Source: an uncultured Bacteroides sp.
GTDB lineage: Bacteria; Bacteroidota; Bacteroidia; Bacteroidales; Bacteroidaceae
Assembly: GCA_949285075.1 (NCBI GenBank)
Contig: CASDXF010000002.1
Span: 44,755 to 108,754 of the forward strand
Direction: 5' to 3'
DNA length: 64,000 nt
Part shown: positions 17,535 through 25,169 of the stretch, in pieces
How positions within the stretch are numbered: the stretch's first letter is position 1
Layout: every line of letters begins with the position of its first letter
Notes under the pieces: model-generated
Told to the model about the DNA's origin: nothing
The model's input: the letters and a program-made list of their open reading frames with translations, nothing else
The model's database searches: none
Translations under genes and position numbers: made by a program

Positions 17535-19871
17535 TCAGAAGCCTGACCGTTTTGGTGACGTTTTTATAAACGCCGCTTCACTTTTCCGCCCGCCGCAGCC
17601 GTAAGCCTTCAGCCGTTTTCTGAGGACGGGCAGGCTGTCGGGCAGCTTATTGATGTCGCTTTCGCCGAAGGTCTCCTTCATCCGGACGATGGGTTCTACG
17701 TTGGCCACGCCGCACCACGGCAGCCACTTGCCGACGGAGCGGAACGCCAAGTCCGCCACGTTGGTGGCCTCGGGAGCGAAGGCCCGGTACTTGTAGCCCA
17801 TCTTTCCGTCGAAGTCGGTGCACGACTTGCTGTTGTTCTGTACGAGCAGCGCCATCGTACGGAATCGCTCCTCTCCCGTCTTGACGTACAGTTTATACAG
17901 CTCGTAGTAGACGAAGGCGATGAAGTTGTCCGCTCCGGAGTGTCCCGTAGAGATGACGGAGAAGCCGGAGACGCCGCCCCGGGTGAAGGGATTCATTGCC
18001 TTGTCCTTCTCGTCGCGGCAGGGGATGGCGAAGTCGTAGCAGTATACCCAGCTCATCACGCAGCAGGCCGCGTGCTCTGCCGCCTTCAGGTATTTCGGGT
18101 CGCCGCTCAGGTCGTGGGCCGCGTTGAATCCGTATAGTGCGAACACGGCGGCCTCCTTGTCCACCGTGTTCGGATTGTCCGGAGTGCCTCCGACGTACTT
18201 GCCCAGTTTGGCGTACAGCTCCTCGTACGCGTAGTCCGCCGCCTTTAGCGCGGCCGTTTGGTATATAGGGTCTTGGAAGTACTCGTATGCCTTCGCCAAG
18301 AAGCGGATGGCTACCGGCGTGTTGAGCTTGGAGGCTCCGAAGGTATTGCGGCCTCCTCCCGTCTCCACGCTTCCGTCGGTGCGGTACGCCCGGGCGAATG
18401 AGCCGTCAGGGTTTTGTCTTTCTACTAAATGGCGGGCTACCTTTTCCAATGCCGCCCTCCACTCGGGATGCGCCTCGCCGTACGCGTCCGCCGTCCGGCA
18501 GGCGTCGAGCAGTCCCTCCATGCCGTCTACCATGCAGCGCAGGAAGCAGGGGTACGGCCGCGCGCATCCGGCGCTTTCGTCGTTGGCGGGGTCCCACCAC
18601 ACTGTGGGGAAATAGTCACGCGTGATGGCGGGCGAGGTCCAGAAGTCGATGATGGCCCTTCCTTTCGCGGCGGTGGCCTCGTCCTTCCGCTCCAGTCCGT
18701 ATCGGTACAGATGATAGCCTACGGCCATCTGCTGTCCCACGAATCCCATCTGGAAGGAGACCCCTTCCGAATTGCCTCCGTCCGGCAGGTCGAGCGACCA
18801 CGGCAGTCCCGCGGCTTTCGTCGTTCCCGTGCCGTATTGCCTGAATTCCGACCGGAAGATGTCGAGGTTGTAGGCGTATATGCTGTCGACGCTGATGTCC
18901 GCGATTTCCGGAGCTTCCAAGTCGAACGCTTGCGAGTAGGCGGAGACCATCGCCTCGTTATAGTCCCGCTCGCGGTCGGGAATGAGGGCTAAGGTGTACG
19001 CCTGCTCCACGCCCGGCCTGAGCGGATGGAAGCGGTATATCCACCCCTCTCTCGACTTCGCTTCCCGCGGGACGGGCTCGTAGCTCCTCGGCCCTTCGGC
19101 GCACGGGTAGCGGAAGTCTACCGAAGGTTCATGCGGGGAAAGCGTATAGCCGATAGAGCCGTACCTGACGCTGTCGCTTACGATACCTGCGGGGCCTCCG
19201 CCCGGGTAGCCTCCCGCGCTGATGTCGGGATGGAGGTGCTGCAAAGTCAGCTGATAGCCGGTAGAGGTGTTTCGCATCATGGCCAACGGCAGTCCCGAGC
19301 GGGTCTCCTTGACGTACATCCGCTCTACGTTGAGGTCGGCGGCTATGGCGTGCGGATATACGGCCGACGCGTCCTTGTACAGTATGGAGGGGATGAAGTA
19401 TTCCCTCCTGTCTGCCGTGTGCCGGATGTACTCTCTTAGGGAGAATACGCTGCCGAAGCCGGACTCTCGCCCGCCGGCCTTCACGACCTTGACCTTCCGG
19501 TGCAGGAGGACGGCGTTTCCGGATATCTCGAAACGGTCTTCGACGGATAGGGTAGAGCCGCCCTTTGTCGTGACGAGCGCGGTGGCCGCCGCGCTGTTCC
19601 CCTCCCTCTCGACGTTCCGGTAGCTTGCCCTGTAGTAAGTGCCGGGACCTTTTCTTGTTAGCGTTCGCGGTGTGGCGACCGTCAGAATAACGGGTGACGC
19701 TTGGGTGTAGAGGACTTCTCCATTCCGCGTTATCGAAATGCCGTATCCCGAGTCCTGCGGCGTGAAGCGTAGCCGGTAATCGTGAAAGCGCAGGTCGACT
19801 CGTTGATTCGCCCCTCCACACGAAGAAAGGAGGAGCGAGATAAGGATAGGTATGGCGATGTTTCGTAACAT
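17535..19871 (-). CDS. large periplasmic lipoprotein, probable alpha/alpha-barrel carbohydrate-active protein
   Basis: A 778-residue lipoprotein with signal peptide and lipobox SLLLSSCGGA. The N-terminal third (about 25-310) is beta-rich; the C-terminal two thirds contain repeated helix pairs with sequences such as VARHLVERQNPDGSF, KAADYAYEELYAKLG and KYLKAAEHAACC, which look like an (alpha/alpha) toroid of the kind found in polysaccharide lyases, unsaturated glucuronyl hydrolases and C5-epimerases. I cannot place it in a named family. It is the last gene of the six-gene leftward operon that includes steroid-reductase-like enzymes, only 15 bp after the SDR gene, which is unexpected company for a glycan enzyme. 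Deglycosylation or deconjugation of a substrate is one possible link, purely an inference. Confidence 0.75.
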   Translation of the reverse strand: MLRNIAIPILISLLLSSCGGANQRVDLRFHDYRLRFTPQDSGYGISITRNGEVLYTQASPVILTVATPRTLTRKGPGTYYRASYRNVEREGNSAAATALVTTKGGSTLSVEDRFEISGNAVLLHRKVKVVKAGGRESGFGSVFSLREYIRHTADRREYFIPSILYKDASAVYPHAIAADLNVERMYVKETRSGLPLAMMRNTSTGYQLTLQHLHPDISAGGYPGGGPAGIVSDSVRYGSIGYTLSPHEPSVDFRYPCAEGPRSYEPVPREAKSREGWIYRFHPLRPGVEQAYTLALIPDRERDYNEAMVSAYSQAFDLEAPEIADISVDSIYAYNLDIFRSEFRQYGTGTTKAAGLPWSLDLPDGGNSEGVSFQMGFVGQQMAVGYHLYRYGLERKDEATAAKGRAIIDFWTSPAITRDYFPTVWWDPANDESAGCARPYPCFLRCMVDGMEGLLDACRTADAYGEAHPEWRAALEKVARHLVERQNPDGSFARAYRTDGSVETGGGRNTFGASKLNTPVAIRFLAKAYEYFQDPIYQTAALKAADYAYEELYAKLGKYVGGTPDNPNTVDKEAAVFALYGFNAAHDLSGDPKYLKAAEHAACCVMSWVYCYDFAIPCRDEKDKAMNPFTRGGVSGFSVISTGHSGADNFIAFVYYELYKLYVKTGEERFRTMALLVQNNSKSCTDFDGKMGYKYRAFAPEATNVADLAFRSVGKWLPWCGVANVEPIVRMKETFGESDINKLPDSLPVLRKRLKAYGCGGRKSEAAFIKTSPKRSGF

Positions 19872-19886
19872 GACTGTCGTTTCTTT

Positions 19887-20732
19887 TTATAACCACTGTC
19901 TAACAATCGCTTCGGTCCGTTCCCAAAGCTCTTTGGCCTGCTTGTGGTGCAGATACTTCTCCGACAAGTGTTTGGGATGTCCGCTTACGTTCAACGTGCC
20001 GGTGCGCTTCCCCGCCTCCTCGTCCAGTAGCAGCCCGATGGCCGTTGCCGCCCCTTGCCGGGGTGTCCGTATGAAGGGCCGGAAGAAGATGTCCGTCAGC
20101 GGGTCGAACCACATGTGCATGGTGATGATGTCCGTGGATACGATGCCGGGGTCGGCGGCGTTGACCGCGATACCCCTCTTCCTGACCCTGTCGGCCAGTT
20201 CCAGCGTGAACAGCGTCAGCGCCAGTTTGGTGTTGCTGTAAATGGGGATGCGCCAGAAGCCGCCCTTCCGCCCTTTCTGGAAGAAGTCGGGGAAGTCTAA
20301 GGCGCCTATCGCGTACGTGCATGATACCATGTTGACCACCCGGCTTCCCTCGCCCATCAGCGGGAGCAGCTTGCGGGTCAGCAGATAAGGGCCGACGTAG
20401 TTGACGCTGACTGTCCGCTCCAATCCGTCCTCGGTGACCGTCCGTTTAGTTTCCATTGTTCCGGCGTTGTTCATCAGCAGCGTCAGCCTTTCCCCTCTCT
20501 CCAATATCCGGTTGGCGAAAGCCGCTACCGAAGCCATTGAGGAGAGGTCGATGCCCATGACCTCGATGTCCGGGTTGCCGGTTTCCTCGGCCAACGCCTT
20601 CCGCTTGTCGTTTCCCTTTTCCGGATTGTAGCACGCCATCACAACGTGATAGCCCGCCGAAGCTACGGCACGGGTAATCTCCATTCCCATGCCTCCGTCG
20701 GCCCCGGTGATTATCGCCAGTCTCTTCTCCAT
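19887..20732 (-). CDS. short-chain dehydrogenase/reductase (SDR), candidate hydroxysteroid dehydrogenase
   Basis: A 281-residue cytoplasmic NAD(P)-dependent oxidoreductase. The Rossmann motif is TGADGGMG (residues 9-16), followed by NNAG (88-91), the catalytic Ser at 137 in MVSCTY, and the catalytic YSNTK (165-169). The general shape resembles the retinol-dehydrogenase/protochlorophyllide-reductase-like branch of SDRs. The stop codon region nearly touches the old yellow enzyme gene (1-bp gap), so the two are translated from one transcript. Next to a 5-alpha-reductase-like protein and an ene-reductase, a role as 3-hydroxysteroid dehydrogenase is attractive; substrate specificity cannot be read from the sequence. 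Confidence 0.85.
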   Translation of the reverse strand: MEKRLAIITGADGGMGMEITRAVASAGYHVVMACYNPEKGNDKRKALAEETGNPDIEVMGIDLSSMASVAAFANRILERGERLTLLMNNAGTMETKRTVTEDGLERTVSVNYVGPYLLTRKLLPLMGEGSRVVNMVSCTYAIGALDFPDFFQKGRKGGFWRIPIYSNTKLALTLFTLELADRVRKRGIAVNAADPGIVSTDIITMHMWFDPLTDIFFRPFIRTPRQGAATAIGLLLDEEAGKRTGTLNVSGHPKHLSEKYLHHKQAKELWERTEAIVRQWL

Positions 20733-20733
20733 C

Positions 20734-21960
20734 CTATCCCCGTCTTTCGATTTGTTCTATCTCTTTCTTCAGGCATGGCGGCAGCTCCTCGCTCAGGCGT
20801 TGGTGGCAGGCCATGTCGATACTGTACATGCGGGCGATGCAGTAGTTGCTGTGCCGACATCCGCAGCGGGCCTTTTCCTCTGTGCGCATACGGTTCACGA
20901 AGCCCGGCTCGTTGAGTAGCGCGCGGCCCATCTGTACGGCCTCGAAGCCGAGGTCCAGCACCTCGTCTATTCTTTGCCGGTCCACCAGTCCGCCCACGTA
21001 GACCAAAGGCATGTCCGGCAACGCGTCACGGAACTTCAGGGCATCGTCCAGAAAATAGGCTTCCTTGAAGGGAACGGAGGGTATCATCCATTTGCCCACC
21101 ATGCGCACGCCGTACTTCAGCCACCAACAGTCCATGTAGTGGGTCATGGTGCGGATGGGCATCTCGCCGCGCATCACGTACATGGGAGCCTTGCTGACGA
21201 ATCCCCCGCTCAGCACCAATGCGTGCGCTCCCGATCGTTGCAGTTGCCGGGCCACCTCCATCGATTCGGTTAGCTCCATGCCTCCGCGGAATCCGTCGCG
21301 CATGTTCATCTTCACCAGTACGGCCATGTCGTCGCCCGCCGCCTTCATCACCTCCTCCATCACCATGTCCATGAAGCGCATGCGGTTGCGGAGCGAGCCT
21401 CCGAACTCGTCCTTGCGGTGGTTGGTGGAGGGAGAGAGGAACTGGCTGATGAGGTAGCCGTGTCCGGCGTGTATCTCTACGGCGTCGAAGCCCGACTCAC
21501 GGGCGAGGTTGACCGCCTCCTCGTAGGCTCGGGCCATGGCGGGCAGCTCGTCGGCTCGCAGCCCTCGCACGAAGGTGGGCGAATAGAGGTTGAACCCGCC
21601 GCTGGCCCCTACGGGCGTACAGCCGCAGATGCTCTTGTGCGACATGTTGCCGCAGTGTCCCAACTGGATACTGGCCGCCGCTCCCTCGGCGTGTACGGCG
21701 TCAGTCAGTCGGCGGAGTCCGGGTACGATTTCGGGGCGCATCCACAGTTGGCGGTCGAACGAGAGGCCGCTCTGGGTGACGGCGGCGTAGGCCACGGTAG
21801 TCATTCCGACACCGCCGGCGGCCACCGAGCGGTGGTAATCGAGCAACTGCTCCGAGGGTTTGTTGCCCGGGCACATGCTCTCGAAGGCCGCCGAGCGTAT
21901 GGTGCGGTTGCGCAGCGTCAGCGGCCCGATAGTTACTGGGGTAAATAGTTTTGAGTTCAT
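20734..21960 (-). CDS. NADH:flavin oxidoreductase (old yellow enzyme family)
   Basis: A 408-residue FMN-dependent ene-reductase. The TIM-barrel signatures are present: LRNRTIRSAAFES near the start, the active-site segment VEIHAGHGYLISQFLSPSTN at about 175-195, and the FMN-phosphate region YVGGLVDR. A cysteine-rich C-terminal segment, CGCRHSNYCIARM with a further Cys 10 residues on, resembles the iron-sulphur ligands of the 2,4-dienoyl-CoA/2-enoate reductase branch, but the second, NAD-binding half of those enzymes is absent. It is 66 bp downstream of the 5-alpha-reductase-like gene. In this context reduction of a steroid enone, for example by 5-beta reduction, is a reasonable hypothesis. Confidence 0.88.
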   Translation of the reverse strand: MNSKLFTPVTIGPLTLRNRTIRSAAFESMCPGNKPSEQLLDYHRSVAAGGVGMTTVAYAAVTQSGLSFDRQLWMRPEIVPGLRRLTDAVHAEGAAASIQLGHCGNMSHKSICGCTPVGASGGFNLYSPTFVRGLRADELPAMARAYEEAVNLARESGFDAVEIHAGHGYLISQFLSPSTNHRKDEFGGSLRNRMRFMDMVMEEVMKAAGDDMAVLVKMNMRDGFRGGMELTESMEVARQLQRSGAHALVLSGGFVSKAPMYVMRGEMPIRTMTHYMDCWWLKYGVRMVGKWMIPSVPFKEAYFLDDALKFRDALPDMPLVYVGGLVDRQRIDEVLDLGFEAVQMGRALLNEPGFVNRMRTEEKARCGCRHSNYCIARMYSIDMACHQRLSEELPPCLKKEIEQIERRG

Positions 21961-22026
21961 AGTCGGTATCTTGATAAAAGGTCGCCTCGCCCTTCTCCCC
22001 GCGGATACGGGGCGAGGCAGCCTACA

Positions 22027-22794
22027 TTAATATATGTAAGGTATAACGCGTTTCCGTTTTCCTACCGCCTCTGCGCCGAACTCCTCGCGGTAACGCTTGT
22101 AGATAGCGTCGGCCCGAGGCACTAAGTTGGCCGCGGTCCACCATACGAACACCCACGCGGCGGGCGAGGCGGTGAGCAGGGCGAACCCTGTCCACTCCAC
22201 AAGCTCGCCGAAGTAGTTGGCCGAGGTGACGTAGCGGTACAGGCCTTTGGCGGGCAAGTAGTGGCGGGTGTCGCCGGGCTTGCGCAGATGGCGGATGACG
22301 TGGTCGGAGTGGAGGTTGACGGCCATGCCCGCGGCGAACAGCAGCAGTCCCGCCACGGCGTGGGGCCGCGACAGGTAGGCCGCTCCCTCGGCGTAGGCTT
22401 CGGGGGCGAACCGGAAGATGCCGTTGGCCTGCATCCAACCGTTCAGCACGTTGAACACGATGCCCATCGCCATGATGGTCAGGGGCATGCGGCTACGGCC
22501 TTTCAGCAGCAGGGGAAACACGAACGAGCGTTGCAGATAGTGCAGCTCGAACAGCAGCAGAAACAGGAACTGGGGCAGGGCGAACCCCGCTCCGCTCCTC
22601 GCCCACAGCCACGCCATGACGAAGAACACGGGGGCCTCCATCAGCATCCAAGCCACTTTGTTGGGCAGGGAAGGGCCCCACGAGGCCGTGCGGAACATGC
22701 CGTAGCCCGCCTTCACGAAGTAGAGGGCCGCGAAGACGACGAGCGCCACGCCGCTCATCGCCCACAGAAAGAGATTGAATCGCTCGGGAGACAT
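22027..22794 (-). CDS. steroid 5-alpha-reductase-like membrane protein
   Basis: A 255-residue polytopic membrane protein with about six hydrophobic segments. The C-terminal half carries the hallmark of the 3-oxo-5-alpha-steroid 4-dehydrogenase family: GLYRYVTSANYFGELVEW (residues about 185-202; relatives read RYSRHPNYxGE), followed by an aromatic hydrophobic segment and a basic end with KRYREEFG. Eukaryotic members reduce the delta-4 bond of 3-oxo steroids with NADPH; bacterial members of the wider family also include lipid enoyl reductases and isoprenylcysteine methyltransferase-like proteins. The neighbouring ene-reductase and SDR support a small-molecule reduction pathway. Confidence 0.83.
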   Translation of the reverse strand: MSPERFNLFLWAMSGVALVVFAALYFVKAGYGMFRTASWGPSLPNKVAWMLMEAPVFFVMAWLWARSGAGFALPQFLFLLLFELHYLQRSFVFPLLLKGRSRMPLTIMAMGIVFNVLNGWMQANGIFRFAPEAYAEGAAYLSRPHAVAGLLLFAAGMAVNLHSDHVIRHLRKPGDTRHYLPAKGLYRYVTSANYFGELVEWTGFALLTASPAAWVFVWWTAANLVPRADAIYKRYREEFGAEAVGKRKRVIPYIY

Positions 22795-22804
22795 GGCGTT
22801 TCCC

Positions 22805-23593
22805 TTAGAAAGCGTACCCGAACCCGAAGTTCAGGTAGATGGGGTACATGGCGAAGGTGATGGTGTCGAAGTCCTTCTGGAAGATATCATTCAGGCCCCA
22901 CGTCAGGTCGGCGTGCACCGTCAGGTGCTTGTAGGCCGCCCATTCGCCCCCTACCTGCAAGCCCCACTGGAACTTGCGGAGGTTGTCCGAGAAGTCATAC
23001 GTGGCGATACTCTCGCCCGTGAAGTCGACCCGCGAGCCCGTTTCGTCGGGGGTGCGGAGGTGGCCCTCGTAGACGTGGCCGGAGAAGTTACCCTCGGTGA
23101 GGTACGACAGGTAAGGGCCCGCCGACACCTTCCACCGGTCGTTCACCCGGTAGTTGGCCAGTATGGGCACGGTGAGGTACGAGTTCTTCACCGTGGTCTT
23201 TACGCCACCGGTCCAGAGGCCCTGAAGCTCGCCGCCGTTGGTGTTGATAATCTTCATGCCGTAGTTCTTGACGGTGGCCTCGGTGGTCATCTTCTTGTCT
23301 TCTAGCCGCAGGCCGACGCTCATGCCCCATTTCCGGTCTTTGCCGAACCACTTGGTGCTGATTCCTTCTATGGCGATGGCCAGTCCCGGCTTGTAACTGT
23401 CTAACTGCCTGATTTCCTTTGGCAGGGGCAGGGGCGAGGTGCCTCCGATGTTGAATCCCGCCCTGATGCTGTACTCCCATCCCCGCAAGTAAGAGGAGAG
23501 GAGGGTCTGGTGCTTCTCGGTCTGCGCACTGGCGGCCTGCGCCACGACGATGAGCAGGCAGGCCAAGCCGAATATTCGATGTATCGTTTTCAT
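22805..23593 (-). CDS. outer-membrane beta-barrel protein
   Basis: A 262-residue protein with a cleavable signal peptide (ending near VAQAASAQ), then alternating amphipathic strands and a terminal aromatic residue (FGFGYAF), as expected for a small outer-membrane beta-barrel of the porin/OmpW-like or PorT-like groups. No specific family can be named. It is the second gene of the leftward operon, 15 bp after the PCMD lipoprotein and 10 bp before the 5-alpha-reductase-like gene. It might admit or sense the substrate of the downstream enzymes. Confidence 0.75.
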   Translation of the reverse strand: MKTIHRIFGLACLLIVVAQAASAQTEKHQTLLSSYLRGWEYSIRAGFNIGGTSPLPLPKEIRQLDSYKPGLAIAIEGISTKWFGKDRKWGMSVGLRLEDKKMTTEATVKNYGMKIINTNGGELQGLWTGGVKTTVKNSYLTVPILANYRVNDRWKVSAGPYLSYLTEGNFSGHVYEGHLRTPDETGSRVDFTGESIATYDFSDNLRKFQWGLQVGGEWAAYKHLTVHADLTWGLNDIFQKDFDTITFAMYPIYLNFGFGYAF

Positions 23594-23608
23594 GCTTCCG
23601 TTCGTTTT

Positions 23609-24766
23609 TTAGTTGTTGGTTGTGGGTTGGTCGGTCACCGTCAGGTTGACCTCGTCGATGCAGAGGACGCTGCCCGCGGCTCCATTAAAGTTGCCTCCGT
23701 CTACGCTAGAGGAGAAGACGATGGCGAGCTTGTACTGTCCCTTGCTCAGCTTGTCGGCGTCGATGGTCTTGCCGTTCTGCGGCTCAAAGTCGAGGCTGAA
23801 CTTGGTCCATCGGTCGGTCTCGGGCCAGTATTGGCCTTGCGGTAGCCGGGCGAGGGCCACGATGTTGGGCGAGGTGAGCGAGTTGGCCCCGTTCAGGAAG
23901 CTCGTCTCGTCGTCCGTCTCGTACATCACGCCGTAGATGTCGCACTCGTCTTGGCGGTCGGCCACGACCTCTCCGTCGGAGGTGAACACCTCTCCCCGGC
24001 TATACATGTACCACCCTTCGAGCTTGACGGGGTAGTAGAAGAAGGGGAATCCGAAGAGGGTGGCCCCCATGGGGTCTTTTACGGCGTTGGTGCGGTCGAA
24101 CGAGCCGATGAAGAGGTTGCCGGCGGCGAGGGGCATTCCCACCATCTCGCCGAAGCTGCCCGTGCTCTTCGTTTCGAGCCGGGCGTAGGGGCCGCCGTTC
24201 ACGCCTCCCGTGGCCATCTGCACGGTGGGGTATCCGGTGGCTGACGAGGCCTCGGCCGTCAGCTGGTATCCGGGGTTTCCGCTGGCCCATTCGAGGCGGC
24301 GGATGAAGCGGCCCTCGTCTTCCTGCTCGTAGAAGACGTGGTAGGGGCTGCTTGAGCTGAGCGTCTCGAAGTGGTAGTTCGTAGGCATCTCCGTCTGCCA
24401 GAGAGTGAGCGAGTAGGTGGCCGAGTAGTCGCCGTCTTCCGACGTCACGCGGAACTGCCTTACCCTGTTCTCCTCACCCTCGAAGTAGTAGGTAGACGCT
24501 TCGATGTCGTCTCCCGGCAGTTGGGTCACCGGGGCGATGGTGGCCCCTTCGGGCAGGGTGAAGTTGATGTTCACCCGACTGAGGTCGGCCGCCCGTGACA
24601 CGTAGAGCTGCACGGTGAAATTGTTGGGGTCGATGGTCGCTTGTTGAATGTCGCCACCCGTACAGGCGTCGATGGCCGCCTCCACGTTGAGGGCCTCGTC
24701 CTGTATGCAGCCCGTCAGCAGCGCGCAGGCCGCGGCGAGGCAGGCGATTGATGCTTTCAGTTTCAT
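23609..24766 (-). CDS. PCMD-domain lipoprotein
   Basis: A 385-residue exported lipoprotein with lipobox LLTGCIQDEA. Residues about 30-125 form a small domain with the YSATYSLTL ending seen in DUF4493/PCMD-associated domains, and the rest is a PCMD domain ending GAAGSVLCIDEVNLTV, clearly related to the C-terminus of the 14144-16081 protein. It is the first gene of the operon, directly behind a promoter-like box. PCMD proteins are taken to bind carbohydrates, but here the protein leads an operon of reductases, so another hydrophobic or conjugated ligand is possible. Confidence 0.82.
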   Translation of the reverse strand: MKLKASIACLAAACALLTGCIQDEALNVEAAIDACTGGDIQQATIDPNNFTVQLYVSRAADLSRVNINFTLPEGATIAPVTQLPGDDIEASTYYFEGEENRVRQFRVTSEDGDYSATYSLTLWQTEMPTNYHFETLSSSSPYHVFYEQEDEGRFIRRLEWASGNPGYQLTAEASSATGYPTVQMATGGVNGGPYARLETKSTGSFGEMVGMPLAAGNLFIGSFDRTNAVKDPMGATLFGFPFFYYPVKLEGWYMYSRGEVFTSDGEVVADRQDECDIYGVMYETDDETSFLNGANSLTSPNIVALARLPQGQYWPETDRWTKFSLDFEPQNGKTIDADKLSKGQYKLAIVFSSSVDGGNFNGAAGSVLCIDEVNLTVTDQPTTNN

Positions 24767-24803
24767 AAGTAGATGCGTTTATGTTAGTAATAAAACTCGC
24801 TCG

Positions 24804-24811
24804 CGAAGATA
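24804..24811 (-). promoter_or_regulatory. -7 box of the six-gene reductase operon
   Basis: Minus strand TATCTTCG (24811-24804), 37 bp before the PCMD lipoprotein start. A TTTC about 15 bp further upstream is a poor -33 match. Confidence 0.55.
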
Positions 24812-24920
24812 CGTTTTCTTTTTGAAACAGAATACTTTGCGGGCCGATTTGTGTCTCTCCTCCCCGCCGGGAAGCCGGCGCGCCGGGAGGGGGCGGGTGG
24901 CCTCTCGGGAGAGGGGAGGT

Positions 24921-25127
24921 TGCGACACGGCGGTGTCGGCGCTTGCTACACCGTGGTGTCGGTGCCTGCGACACGGCGGTGTCGTTGCCTGCTACACCGT
25001 GGTGTCGGCACCTGCGACACGGCGGTGTCGCTACCTGTCACACCGTGGTGTCGTTGCCTGCCGCGCGGCGGTGTCGGCGCCTGTCACACCGTGGTGTCGT
25101 TGCCTGAGGCGCTGCGGCGTCGCCGCC
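24921..25127. repeat. 23-bp palindromic repeat array D, nine units
   Basis: Nine tandem units with an exact 23-bp period. Two subtypes alternate for most of the length: one with core CGACACGGCGGTGTCG and one with ACACCGTGGTGTCG, so the true higher-order unit is about 46 bp. Every unit is a near-palindrome (GACACC/GGTGTC arms). It fills the 24767-25169 gap between two leftward genes; nothing else is visible there. Confidence 0.95.
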
Positions 25128-25169
25128 CGCCTCTCCCGATGGCCGGGGAAGGCCCCCGGTGGGCCCCCG

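Noticed and set aside
24921-25127. CRISPR array
   Set aside because: The repeat units abut with no unique spacers between them, units are only 23 bp, and no cas genes are in the window. The same holds for all the other 22/23-bp arrays.
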